Source: Strigamia acuminata (Eukaryota; Arthropoda; Chilopoda; Geophilomorpha; Linotaeniidae). Taken from it: DNA of 64,000 bases. The notes under the pieces were generated by a model. The model was not told the origin of the DNA. It ran no database searches and worked only from the letters and a program-made list of their open reading frames with translations. The DNA lies in assembly GCA_949358305.1 (NCBI GenBank), contig OX442317.1, positions 5,956,186 through 6,020,185 of the forward strand. The letters are read 5' to 3'. This document shows positions 19,860-54,799 of the stretch, piece after piece (position 1 is the stretch's first letter; every line of letters starts with the position of its first letter). The position numbers and the translations under genes are program-made.

Positions 19860-21240
19860 TAAACGCGCATAAAACAATACCGGTACCGTATTGCTTTGCT
19901 TCTATGGGCGATAAATCGGTCCTTTCCAAAGCATAATCACCATCAAGAGGGATTTTAACTCCTGATTCATTACAACTTAGAAACATAGATGGCGCCACCG
20001 TTTCCCATCGCAAACTGCCTCTGGTCGCTGTCGCCATCTATACACAACTGAATGAAACAATACCCATTGAATAAGCAATGCCCCGACACTTGTTTACACG
20101 GCAACCACGCATGGAAACGACAGTAAATGGCAACCCCCGCACTGCACCGCATCGAAAGAAATCAAAATTTTCGGGCAGCTGCGATCTAACAATTTGTTTA
20201 CTACTTACTGTCTAACAACACAATTAATTGTATTGATGTCGTTATCAGAAGGCGATTGTGGCTACCCGTGTTACGTTTTTGTGGAACCCCCAAGAGCAAG
20301 TCATGCATCAGTATCAAAATGTGTGACGGGAAAAACATTTCTGATTTATTTTGCTTCACTGCGTTACACACATGCGTGACAGCAGAGGAAAAGTGTAATT
20401 ATATTGCATAGGGAGTCTCCGCTTGATTGTACTCGAAAAATGTGCAGCAATCTCAACTTAATTTATAGTAAAGGCTCTCATAGAACACCCGCGTACTATT
20501 AACAGCACCTAGATCCCCCCAACCAATGTTTGCACATACAAATTGCGTTTTGTACTTTAAAATGCAATTTTGGCGTTTAAAAAATAGATATTTTGACTTG
20601 AAAAATGCATTTTTGCACTGCCGCGTTGTAAAGGATACCGCGTTCTATGAGAGCAGTTAGGATACACCGTTAGATGCATTTTTTTTTCATCAACTTTAAT
20701 TTAGCTTCCTAAATGTTTGCCACAAAGCTTTCAGCAGCGGTAATGGAAGGACACGGAAAGACAAATCGTAGTGTCCGAGAAAGTCATAACGAGTTTTTGT
20801 GCGAAGCTTTTTCCAAACTTGTTGCTCTATTGATTAGACAACGCTCCCCACAGAATTTCTCCACATAATTAATAGAACAAGCGCCTTTGGAGGAATAGAA
20901 AAAGCTGGTCGTAATTAATTTCCAAATTCAAGTTGAAATGAGTCAAAATTGTCACAAAATCGACTATTAATTTTATATATACCAACAACTCAAGATTTAA
21001 TTCGGGTAATGGATATATGTTTTACGACGTATAATTAACGACGATTCAAAAGTGTTTATTAAGCCTAATGGCATCAATTACGTCATTTTTTATTTCATTT
21101 TTTTCAATTTTTAATTTTTTTAATTTCAGAAATAAATGAATTACTCGAACATTCATCATCATCGTTTCTACTTTATTAAATATATTTATACAATTTTAAA
21201 ATATTAAAATTCAATTTTAAATTTAATTTAAATTTAAAAT
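19860..21240. other. Intergenic, with a weak inverted-repeat element
   Basis: CTCTCATAGAAC at about 20477 is answered by GTTCTATGAGAG at about 20641, suggesting a small MITE-like block. The remainder is AT-rich; near 21200-21240 there is an AATTTAAA repeat. No gene is supported. Confidence 0.35.
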
Positions 21241-21311
21241 CAATGGAATTCAGCTTTCTTTGCAACGACCCCTCAGATTCCCAGAATGCTTTCTTGAGAC
21301 TCGCATTGATC

Positions 21312-22728
21312 CTAAGCGGAAACTCGCTTCATCGGTGTGAAATCACCAAAACTTTCGTGGAAGACGTCTTCGTTGAAACCTCTCCAATCGACCTCTGGAA
21401 ACTTGCGGCGCTCGGGAAGCGGAAATCTTGATTCCATGTGGTACCATTTCCTCTTTTGCATTCCATTTTCACCGATCCCGGCTTTGGCCAACAGTCTTGC
21501 AAGCGGCACGGGTTTCATCCTTTGCTTCTTGTCAGGCCAAGACGCCGTCTCCTTTTTGGGGAAGGAAACCGTGTGGTAGATGACATCCGGTATTTCCGGA
21601 ACTCGCTTCACGGATTGTTCTTGTAGGTAGTCCTGGTTTTCTTGCGAAGAGACCGCATTTTCAGAGAAATATGGGAATGCTTCGGCTGATGCGAAGCCAA
21701 GGAGGAAGAGACCTGGTAGAAGAGTTATCTGAAATTCATGGAATTTTTATTTTAATTAGCAATTTATTATCTGCTGGTTTGGGCGCGTGGTATTTTGTGG
21801 TATTTCGAGTGCGTTTCGTTGGGGAAATGAGTTTTATGCACAAAAAAAGAGGAAAAATTGATTTTTTTTTTTGTTGAAAATGTGATGCAATGGTTTTTTT
21901 GTCATCTTATACAAAAATTGGAGTTGAGTGTAATTCAGGAAGCATAAATAGTTTCATATTTCTGTCACCAAGGCGTTTTTTTTATGTGTCTGTTGTCTCA
22001 AGATGAAATAAAACAAAATTATAGTGAAGAAAGTGTTGAAATACTGAAATATTATCATTTTTTTTAAATTTAGAGGAAATATTGACAAATTGTCAAGTAT
22101 AGGATTTGGTTTTGCTGCAAAAAAGAAATGTGTCAGACACTTTTTGCTACTTTTAAAGAATTAAAGAAAATGGAAAATAGTTGTACTTCTTTAATTACTT
22201 TAATTTGTTTACATTGAGATCTTGGGTTATGACTTTGAGTTCTCTGCTTGAGTTGCAAGTCATACACTCAGACGACAATTAAAGATGTTGTATTTGCTTT
22301 TTGGGAAAATATTTTATGTGAAATCTTGCAGGAAAAAAATTCATTTCCTTGAATATAATGTTGTTAAACATCTACTATTGAGGTTTGACAAAGATTAATC
22401 AGATCTGTCAATTAGAGTCAACCTGCTGAACTTCATTTCCACAGCAAATCAACCCCAATCAACTTAAAGTATTGACAACAAAAAGAAATGTCAAGCGCAA
22501 CAACTGCACTTCCTCACAATCTAATTCCTACAAGTTTGAACTTAAACTTTGCAAAAATGTCAAAATAGCTTTGAAATATTGAAAGCATCAATAATTATTG
22601 CAATAATTTGATCCAAACCATTCAAAATTGAAGTTTTCCTTCACACTAGTAAATGTGCAACAAGTGATCACACTTCAACTTCATTTAAAAGTAAGAAAAT
22701 AAAAATAAAAAACAATTCTTACCTTCAT
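21312..22728 (-). CDS. Secreted peptide precursor, probable neuropeptide or peptide hormone
   Basis: Two exons: 22728-22723 (Met-Lys only, donor GTAAGA) and 21728-21312 (acceptor TTTCAG, stop TAG), 140 residues. A signal peptide is clear: MKITLLPGLFLLGFASA then EAF. The mature part has several dibasic sites for prohormone convertase: VKR, PKK, DKK, QKRK, ERRK and MKR. These would release, among others, a VPEIPDVIYHTVSFP-like peptide, WYHMESRFPLPE and FPEVDWRGFNEDVFHESFGDFTPM. No Gly precedes a cleavage site at the peptide ends, so no amidation is predicted. No cysteines, so no disulfides. The last peptide faintly recalls the orcokinin pattern (acidic, then R-x-G-F), which is only an impression. 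A two-codon first exon ending within the signal peptide is common in peptide hormone genes. A TATA box lies upstream. Confidence 0.75.
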
Positions 22729-22831
22729 ATTTGACAGAAGCATCTAAAAGCAGTTTAGTTTGAGATTAGTAGGATATATATGCAACCTCAATCTCCTTTT
22801 GGGTCTGTGTACACTAATATTTGACTTGTGG

Positions 22832-22843
22832 TTTTATATATAC
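22832..22843 (-). promoter_or_regulatory. TATA box of the peptide-precursor gene
   Basis: On the minus strand TATATATAAAAC lies about 105 bases upstream of the ATG, giving a predicted start near 22805 and a 5' leader of about 75 bases. A strong TATA fits a highly tissue-regulated gene. Confidence 0.65.
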
Positions 22844-22899
22844 ATACTGGTCGCCATCTGGTGGTAAAATCAAGCAGGCAAGAAACCAGTTGCAGATGT

Positions 22900-24040
22900 A
22901 TAGTAGGGAAATTGAAGAGGAGTTTTTGGTTGCTTTGCTTATTTTAATTTACATGAGAAAGGCTTGTAAAGCAGGTAATAAATAAATAAATAAATATTTC
23001 TGGGAATTGCTATCTCTTTGGTAATGAGTTAATTAAATTGCAGTTAATGATGATATCATTAGAGCAAGGGTTTTTTTTTCTCTCTTTACATTCTTTGTTT
23101 GGAAACCACACCCAATTATGAAAATTTTCTGGGAACACATAAATTGGCAATTGACTCCCACATGTGGAAAATGTCTTATCTTAACTATTCTGAACTTTGC
23201 TTTTAGGTTGTGGATTCGTTTCGAATGTTAAATCGCTTTTCTTTATTCCTCCTTTTTGCCTTTTTTGCTGCTTATCTAATTCCCCACTGACCAACTCTCC
23301 AAACCTCATGCATTTCAACTAAACACAAAGATTGTTTTTTTCCAACGAAAAAAAAAAAGAAAAATTTGAATTAAGTTCTCCATGTCAGATATACCAGTAT
23401 GCAATTTTAAATCAGGATCAAATTTTGTTGATGATGAAATAACTAGATGGCTCATGGGTATTGCGTCAAAAGCACAAGAAATGTAAAGTAGGATGTTCGA
23501 AAACCCCATAAAAAGTAAAAAACAATTGCAATTTAAAATCCTCCAATTTTGCATGAATGCATCCGAAAGAGAAATATTTTATCAAATCTGTTTTGTTCAT
23601 CCCACAACGAATCCAAATTTTCATACAGATTGGTGGAGTGTTCTCGAAAGTGATGGATAAAGAGCTTAACAAAACTGACAAACATTTTATTCTCATGAAA
23701 AATTTACAACAAAAAAATCTCTTCCGAACATTTTTGTAAATTAGGCCCCAAAAAAATGTCCGCCAGAAGGCCCCGCAAACGAAAAATCTGCCCCAATACA
23801 ACCAAACTTTCTTTCCCAGGGGCCCCCACGCTTTTCAGTGGCCCCGTGACAACAAATTGTCGGTCGGTAAAATCAAAAACGTATTTTGCGAGTGGGAGCC
23901 CCGAGATTTCGACCGTGTAGGGGCCTCCACTGAGTATAATCTCGGTTTAATCCTTCCTAGTCGCTTCTAACAAATTAAACCAAGTTTCTTGTTCCTAAGT
24001 GACCAATTCAGCTCTTCCAACGTCTCGTCTGTTGCAGCAT
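22900..24040. other. Intergenic, no gene seen
   Basis: AATA simple repeat at 22978-22998 and T-rich tracts. The stretch 23810-23980 is richer in G+C but has no clear frame. Confidence 0.5.
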
Positions 24041-24044
24041 CGAC

Positions 24045-24070
24045 ATGGGCGCGAGTAAATCATTTAAAGA
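24045..24070 (+). other. Candidate first coding exon of an unknown gene
   Basis: ATGGGCGCGAGTAAATCATT... reads MGASKSFK and runs straight into a textbook GAGTAAGT donor at 24071. MGxxxS is an N-myristoylation signal. No matching second exon was found before or after the antisense TMEM183 gene, so it may be chance. Confidence 0.25.
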
Positions 24071-24559
24071 GTAAGTTATTTTTTTTATTGTCGCTAATGC
24101 GCTAAAACAAGTCACGATGACTAATTTCGATTTTTTTTATGCATAATAAATTACGGTGTGGTAATTTAAAAAAATATGATGGGTACTTCATTAAAGGGAG
24201 AAAAAAATTTAATCGAATTTAGTGTTTTCCTCGTGGCTAAATCTGGAACTGACAAGACGAGAAAATTTGTTTAAAAAAATTATAATTTATTCCACATTTG
24301 CACTAACAGCTTCGTATTACTTCCTAAGAAATATCACATTTTGAATTTGTATATAAAAAAAAATTGAATAATTATCATTTACTTAAAAAATTCTTTTATT
24401 TTATTAATTAATTAATTCATATTTTTTTTCACGTCCAGCGACCCAAAATAATACATTTTTAATTCAACGAATCGTAACGTAAACATTAGTGGTATTTGAA
24501 ATTACAATTGAAATGTTATAATAACAAGAAATCATCGAATAAACAAAAGTGGTCAATTT

Positions 24560-26461
24560 CTATCGTGAATACCAAGGATATTGTGGATGCCACCAGTCCA
24601 ACACACGAACATTCGCAACTGGTTCTAGCGTCACTAAAATCCCACTAGCAGAATTGATATAGCACGTCGGATCAAAAGTAAGATGGAGTCTGTAATCCTG
24701 CATTTTCTGATTGCTATTTAAACTGATATTGGCTAAAATCATCCCCATGACGATCGGAGTTGGAACGAAGTACTTACAAGAAACCTAAAAAATCAAAAAT
24801 TTTAAATTAAAATTTTTTTAAATTTTAAAATTTAAAAAAACTAAAAATTTCATTTAATTTGATTTTGTTTATTTTATTCACCTGCAACACTTGACATCCA
24901 GCTTCGGGATTTGCATTAATGTCATCTAAAGATTGCAGGAAATCTCTGCGGTCAATTTTTGCAGAATTAATCCTGCTTGATTTGAATTTGAAGTAAAAAT
25001 TCCAGTTGTTTATTGTTTGCTGGTACCACATGAGGATGCATCGTCTTTTAACGAGCTGATGCGCCCTGTCAAATGTTGGTTGTCGGTGTAAACGATTAAC
25101 AAACAATGGATAGGTGTAATACAGAGATCGCACAACACAAGCCCGAAGACTGAAAGGCCGTTCCATGCATTGTGGTCGCAGCCGTTCGGGTAAATTAACA
25201 TCTTGTTTGTAATACCTAGAGTGAAACAGAACAATAATAATGACGTATTAATCTTATTAGATCAGGAATTAACCAAATTTTGTCATAATTTCTCACAAAT
25301 TCCTCAAATTTTGTCTAAATTTCTCACAAATTTCTCAAATTTTGTCTAAATTTCTCATAAATTAATACAATTTTGACACAAATTTCTCACAAATTAATAC
25401 AATTTTGACTAAATTTCTCAAATTAATACAATTTTGACAAAATTTAAAACAAATTTATCAAAAATTTATGAAATTTTGTCTAAATTTATCAATAATTTAT
25501 GAAATTTTGTCTAAATTTATCAATAATTTATGAAATTTTGTCTAAATTTATCAATAATTTATGAAATTTTGTCTAAATTTATCAATAATTTATGAAATTT
25601 TGTCTAAATTTATCAATAATTTATGAAATTTTGTCTAAATTTATCAATAATTTATGAAATTTTGTCTAAATTTATCAATAATTTATGAAATTTTGTCTAA
25701 ATTTATAAAAAATTTATCTACATTTATCAAAAATGTTATCATATTTTATCAAATTTCTCACAGATTTCTCGAATTTGTCGAAATTTATCAAAAAATTATC
25801 GATTTGGTCAAAGTTTCTCATAAATTTACTCAAATGTATACATTTCTCTTGCCTTTTATAAAGTGAAAGCCAAAACTTGACCGAATTAACCACCGTTAAC
25901 GCATCCTTGCAGATACAAGCGAAAGTGGTTATATCTTCTGGACAAATAAACTCTGATATAAGGAACCAAATATCAATCGGGTATCGAATCCCATCAGAAG
26001 CCTCTTCGACTTGGTCGTAGCTTCTTTTCGTTTGTCGTTTCTTATTTTTCTTCTTCGCTTTTCGCTCGTTTTCCTCCTCTTCCTCACCGCTCGGGAAATC
26101 AAAATACTCCAAATCCTTCTCGAACCACTCCAAATCATCATCCAAACCTCGCAGTGAGTCAACTGAAATCGAAACCAACCAAAAAAACACTTAAAAACGC
26201 CCAAAAATACAAAAAATTCATAAATAACCAAACCAAATTCACCCTGTTTCTTAATTATATTAACTGCAGGCTTCTTCAATTTCTTTCCGCACGTGTTCGA
26301 ATTGGCAAACTCATTCAGCGTCACATCTGCTCGGAAGAAAATAATTCATTTTTAATACTGTTTTCCCTTTTAAATCACCATACTTTCGATTTATGAAAAC
26401 CTGCTTCGTTCTGGCCCAATCTCCTGCTCCTTCCTTCGTCTTTTCTGGCCCTTCTTGGCAT
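24560..26461 (-). CDS. TMEM183A: TMEM183 homologue (F-box-like, membrane-associated protein)
   Basis: Five exons on the minus strand: 26461-26401, 26326-26243, 26162-25853, 25215-24882 and 24784-24560; total 1,014 bases, 337 residues (human about 376). It matches human TMEM183 from end to end: MPRRARK start, a VTLNEFANS-like block, an acidic/lysine linker, the F-box-like core YPIDIWFLISEFICPEDIT...CICKDA, LRACVVRSLYYTY, NFYFKFKS, the hydrophobic TPIVMGMILANISL segment that is predicted as the membrane span in the family, and the hallmark C-terminus VLDWWHPQYPW. The protein's function is poorly known in any animal. Intron 3 (25852-25216) must use a GC donor (AAAAG/GCAAGAG) to keep the frame and restore a conserved KR-YY junction; the rest are GT-AG. 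That intron contains a 31-base tandem array. Confidence 0.93.
25460..25720. repeat. 31-base tandem array in TMEM183 intron 3
   Basis: About eight near-identical copies of a 31-base unit (AATTTATGAAATTTTGTCTA + 11 more bases). Upstream, 25270-25450 holds degenerate relatives (AATTTCTCACAAATT...). The unit is not palindromic and there are no spacers. Confidence 0.9.
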
Positions 26462-26539
26462 TTTTTTAAAAAAGAAAAACAAATCAACGTTTTCACATCA
26501 TTTGAGAAGGAAACAAAAATTTCAAACTAAGGAAAAATT

Positions 26540-27127
26540 AACACGGTGTTAGCTCGAAAGCAAAACGGTGCGGCGTCATCTTTAAACCAAGTGTCCTATC
26601 GAGCATGCGCACAACTAGGTTAAGGGTTATATGGTTTTAGGAGTAATACTAGACTCGCGGTAATGTGAAAACAGTATATTTATTATTTATAGAAATAAAT
26701 AGAAATATAATAATAAAAACAGTTATTTTTAATTTGAATTGTTTACCGTAATTTTATTTATAAAGCACCATCTAGCGCGAGTTTACGGAAGGAGTAATTT
26801 TTAGTTACCTTTACTAATTCGAAAATAATGTATTTATTACTCACGGAAATAATTCAAAAGATAATAATAAAAATATAGCTTTTCAATTTAAACCTTTAAA
26901 AATGATTTTATACTAAATACGCGGTATAAAATATCCTACCCGGGTATCTAATAATTTCCAAACGTAAGATTACATTCACAACTGAACTGGTATTTGATAT
27001 TTCCAGACCAGTTGGGCCAGAGTTGAGCCCGAGTTGAGATCGGGTTGGTTGCAGTTAGCAGACGACCAACGGACCGCACTCTACGCCGAAAGTACAGCAT
27101 AAACGAGGGGTGCGACAATCAGAATCT
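26540..27127. other. Gap between TMEM183 and the minisatellites
   Basis: Upstream flank of TMEM183. A short G+C-richer patch at 27010-27110 has no sustained reading frame with splice support. Confidence 0.4.
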
Positions 27128-27375
27128 GCTTGTCAGAGATTCGAATCTTCTTTGGGATTCGAAAGATTCGGATGGGATTCGGAAAGATTCGGAAAGATTC
27201 GGAAAGATTCGGAAAGATTCGGGGGATTCGGCTGGGATTCGGGGGGATTCGGATAGATTCGGGGGATTCGGGGGGGATTCGAATGAGATTCGGGGAGATT
27301 CGGATGGGATTCGGTGGGATTCGGCGGGATTCGGTGGGATTCGGCGGGATTCGGATGGGATTCAGAAAGATTCAT
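27128..27375. repeat. GATTCGG minisatellite, block 1
   Basis: Around 25 repeats of GATTCGG with variable 1-4 base fillers (GGGATTCGG, AAAGATTCGG, ATGGGATTCGG). All three frames stay partly open only because of the repeat. Confidence 0.92.
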
Positions 27376-27724
27376 ATGATTTTTTTCAAATAAATTTAGT
27401 GAAGTGGGAATGTTTTTTAATTTTAATTTTAACTCTTAGTGAAATGTGGTAAAATACGAGGTAAAATAGCACGCAATCAAATGCAATCACAATTGCGAAC
27501 AATGATGAATTCCGGGCTCGATTCCGGGATTAATTTGAAGTTCGCGCTAAATCGTAAATGCGCATGCGCAGATACCGCGCAGCGAGGTGCGCAGGTATAA
27601 TTTCTTCCGATGATGATTTTACGGACAATTTCAAGGACAATTTCAAGGAAGTTTCTTGTAAAAATATTATTACATTTTTTAATCATAAATTTTGTTTTTA
27701 TTTTTCTCGATTTGTATACAACTT

Positions 27725-27845
27725 AAAGATTCGAGATTCGAAGATTCGGTGGGATTCGGAAAGATTCGGGTGGGATTCGGAAAGATTCGGGTGGGATTCG
27801 GAAAGATTCGGGCGGGATTCGGAAGCCATTGTCAGAGATTCGGTC
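27725..27845. repeat. GATTCGG minisatellite, block 2
   Basis: The same GATTCGG unit arranged as GGTGGGATTCGGAAAGATTC-type higher-order units, 350 bases from block 1. Confidence 0.9.
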
Positions 27846-27889
27846 GAATGTCGCCCCCCTCGGCATAAACCTGTCAAAAAATGAGTGAG

Positions 27890-28500
27890 TAATGCAAATG
27901 GTATATGCAATTGACGTTTCGGTATAGAAAAAAAATTATTAGAAGTTTGATTAGTTGTGGCAAATAGTAAAAAAATGGTAGTTCCACCAACAAGAATTCT
28001 TTTTTTCGGTCCATCGCAGCCCCAGAGAATTGCATAGTAAATCTCGTCCAAGCTAAATTTGAGTTTGCCGCCATCTGTTTTCCAAGACAGATAGAGCGAC
28101 GTGATTGGCCGATTGTGAGGAGAGTGGACATTGGTCGGACTTATATCTACCCTATATGCAGAACTATAGAGTGCGACCCGTTATTTCAGCTTCGATTTCA
28201 GCCTCTCAAAACAAAAACAATCGTTTTTGATTATGGACAAATAGATGTTTAGAAAACATTACATATTTCGGAATTTATTTTATTTAAAAAAAAAAATTTG
28301 ACAAAGAAAGAAAGGAGAAAAAAAATGGATTTTTTTTTTGTTATCTCGGCAAATCTTGATGATGAAAAATGCATCGTTGGTTGTTCACGCCTCCCTCTTT
28401 TATTTATGCCTAATTTGTAATTTCCAACTGTACATTACGTGGAACATTCCGCCCAATAAATTACCCTACACATTTTCCATACAGTTGTCTGTCAGATCGT
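27890..28500. other. Intergenic upstream of liprin-alpha
   Basis: AT-rich; no open frame with support on either strand. Confidence 0.5.
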
Positions 28501-28520
28501 GCAATGACATCATTAAACAC

Positions 28521-28580
28521 GACGTCATTATCAGACTGCACGCTGGGTATAGTTCCACCCCGAACCCAAGATGGCGGCGG
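28521..28580 (+). promoter_or_regulatory. Liprin-alpha core promoter/5' UTR motifs
   Basis: GACGTCAT (CRE-like) at 28521-28528 and CCAAGATGGCGGC at 28566-28578, the YY1 consensus, which usually sits just downstream of the start site of TATA-less genes. It is 250 bases upstream of the liprin ATG. Confidence 0.5.
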
Positions 28581-28820
28581 TCATTTGCCATTTGGACTTC
28601 CCACTCATTTCTCGACTGATTTTGAAGCTTTTCAACGTCAAAAACTGGTGAAAAACGTTGGAAAAAAGAAGACGGTGGTGTTAGATCGAGGATTTTAACA
28701 AGCACACATCGATCAGGCGTGAAATCGTGTCTGCAAGTGCAAAATAGTGCAAGCCTCGGTGCCAATAGTGTCCGATTTACGTGTATTTTTCCGGCGTTTT
28801 TCATATAAAGTTAAGTAAAA

Positions 28821-52531
<23,711 letters not shown>

Positions 52532-53120
52532 CGAATTGAATTGAATTTGATTAGTAGCGACGAAACTAACGCGAGAATTTGACGCTAGGTTGAAGAGTTC
52601 TCCTCTATATTTCCCTTTACTGCCATGAATGTTGCCTGACAACGCAATGGGAATGTGTACATAGCATCGTAGCAATGTCTGGAGTTGCCTTTGGTTGACC
52701 ACGACTTGAGATTACGGGAATTGATTTACTACTACCTACCAAGATGGCCGCTAATTTCTATGCCTTTTGACATTTTTTGCTGTCTCGAGACGAACTAAGT
52801 TTGAGTTGAATCTTCCAAAAAACGGCCGCCATCTTTGATAATTTTATAAATATTATTATTATTATTTTTTTGTTATTTTTAATATCCTTTCGAGTACATA
52901 GAAACGTTTATTTGAGTTATTTCAAAACAAGATAGTTTAGGATTTTATAATTTAATCATCATCGTCATCATCATCGACATCATCGTCAGAGACGCATCGT
53001 CATCGTGATCATCATCCTCTATCACCATATCGATCCATCTTTATCATTGTTACTACATTTTTCTTGGCTGATGAGATGAAAAACTTATAATTGTAATCAT
53101 GTATTATTGTATGACTAGGC

Positions 53121-53126
53121 AATAAA
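53121..53126 (+). terminator. Polyadenylation signal of liprin-alpha
   Basis: AATAAA 590 bases after the stop and 100 bases before the next gene. A CATCAT simple repeat lies at 52955-53030. Confidence 0.5.
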
Positions 53127-53227
53127 TTACAGTGTTCAAGTTAAGTGCGATTCTTGCGATTGTTTTACGTTTCAAAATGGAAGCCGGAGTAATTTGATAT
53201 ATTTACAAGTTTTACAAGTGTCCACGA

Positions 53228-54198
53228 ATGGCGTCTGGACGTTTACCAGCTGGTTCTTGGCCCGTTAATTTACGCTCGCGGAATATGCTGTCTTCGGCTG
53301 ATGTGACGGACATTTTAACTAAAGCGAGAAATTTTTTATTATTTTTGTTTTTACGAAGAAAATATTCATTTTTGTGAAATAGGTGAATGGAACTAAGTCT
53401 TCTATGAAGTTTCTCGATGGGTTGCAGCAAGAAGTGTCTAACCTGACTAGAGAGGTGTTGATTTTTATTTGGAATTAAATTAAATAATTTTTTTTTTATT
53501 GTATTATTTTTTTTTAAGACTACAGTGTCCATGTTTGCCGTAATGCGTCGCGGAGCCGGAATGGACGATGTGAATGTATTGAGACGTCAGAAAGCGGAGT
53601 TGAGAGAAGAAGTACTGACTGATGAACAAATATTAATTCGATTTATTAATTAGAAACCATTTTATAATGCTTAGTTGCTGTTAACACACGATCGTCTATG
53701 CATAACTGCTGAAGATGTGGTTAAATTGCAGGACAAAGTGGATCTCTTGCGATCTGAGGTAACGAAAATGCGTCATGTTATTTTTTGAACAATTATCTGC
53801 GTAAATCTCTCTCCTTTATGTTATAGAATGCACAGTTGCGTCGCAAACTGAGGCAAAGAAACCAATTTTTTACTAAATCCAAAACGGTAAAAACGAAATC
53901 ATCGCATTGAAATAATTCTAAACTACTCTTACGGAAAAAATAGTATTCTCGATCTGTTGCTGGAGACTCAACAGCTCACCAGTCGAACATTCGCCGCTGC
54001 GGACCCGATACGACACGCAATGGTTTGTTCGAATTACTCTATTCTTATTTCATAATAAAATCTCATTTAGTTCCAGAGTGTCGAGATGATGTATCCGATA
54101 ATGTATCCGATGATGCTGGTTGCTGCGATTCGTGCGACGCGTGCAAAAGTTGCATTAGTTGGTTATGTTGCCACAAGAAAAGAACACAACCCTGTTGA
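53228..54198 (+). CDS. Orphan coiled-coil protein with cysteine-rich C-terminus
   Basis: Seven exons: 53228-53302, 53383-53454, 53519-53611, 53675-53758, 53827-53886, 53944-54022, 54071-54198; 591 bases, 196 residues, introns 57-80 bases. All phases agree and each junction has GT-AG ends; the weakest donor is the first (GAT/GTGACG). The middle (LRRQKAELREE, LQDKVDLLRSENAQLRRKLRQ) is a heptad-rich coiled coil of about 70 residues. The tail has ten cysteines in about 40 residues (CCDSCDACKSCISWLCC...) ending in TQPC. Such a tail could be palmitoylated or bind metal. I do not recognise the family. It lies 100 bases after the liprin polyadenylation signal, same strand, and converges with the minus-strand frame at 54286. 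Confidence 0.7.
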
Positions 54199-54285
54199 AT
54201 TCGTTTTTTCACCCACAATAATGATTTAATTCGTGAAATTAATTCTTGAAAACGTTGATAAAACAATATAAGGCTTTTAATTCTT

Positions 54286-54738
54286 TCAATATTGAACATA
54301 AAATGGGTGAAAAGGTCGAATACTTTCTAAAAGATGGCGGGGAAGACCGTTTTCTTCGCGAATGCGCTCCATCTTGAGCAGTAGTTTTTCGTGCGGGATG
54401 GTACTAAAATACAATCTGTTTTCCAAAGCGTTTTTGACAGATGCATCGACGGCTTTACTGTCGTGTTGTTGGGCAATCCCCATCTGATCGGAGAAGGGGA
54501 ACGGGGCAGAGTTATACAAGTAGCGCATTCGGATCACGGTAGCCGCGCGTCGTCCTTGCGGTTGCAAAGGTTGAAATGGCGGACCACCGGTTGCAGTTAG
54601 CACTGGTTGTGTCAGCATCGTTGGGGAATTACCAGTTATGATGACCTCGGATGCTTCGGCTCTGGCTTGCGGCGCTATTAAAGTCACGACTACTCCGCAG
54701 TCTGACTGAGGAAAAGTCGTCGAGAACAGAAATGCAAT
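54286..54738 (-). CDS. Terminal exon of an unidentified protein
   Basis: An open stretch of 150 residues from an acceptor (CAACAG ending 54739) to TAA. No ATG is found at the start; the first in-frame Met is about 50 residues in, so upstream exons are expected to the right, but none was identified. G+C is higher than in the flanks and no antisense frame is as long. The product has an Ala/Pro/Gln-rich middle and a charged C-terminus (HEKLLLKMERIREENGLPRH). No domain is recognised. Confidence 0.5.
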   Translation of the reverse strand: MAFLFSTTFPQSDCGVVVTLIAPQARAEASEVIITGNSPTMLTQPVLTATGGPPFQPLQPQGRRAATVIRMRYLYNSAPFPFSDQMGIAQQHDSKAVDASVKNALENRLYFSTIPHEKLLLKMERIREENGLPRHLLESIRPFHPFYVQY

Positions 54739-54799
54739 CTGTTGATATTGGAAATCGTTAATCAAACCACGACATTAATTTGTGCAAAGGAAATTAAGT

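Noticed and set aside
24560-26461. Idea that the three minus-strand frames here are separate small genes
   Set aside because: They join by splice signals into one TMEM183 protein with the family's N-terminus, core and C-terminus.
27045-27452. Long open frames on both strands over the GATTCGG repeats
   Set aside because: Open only because a short unit without stops is repeated; no start context, splice partner or domain.
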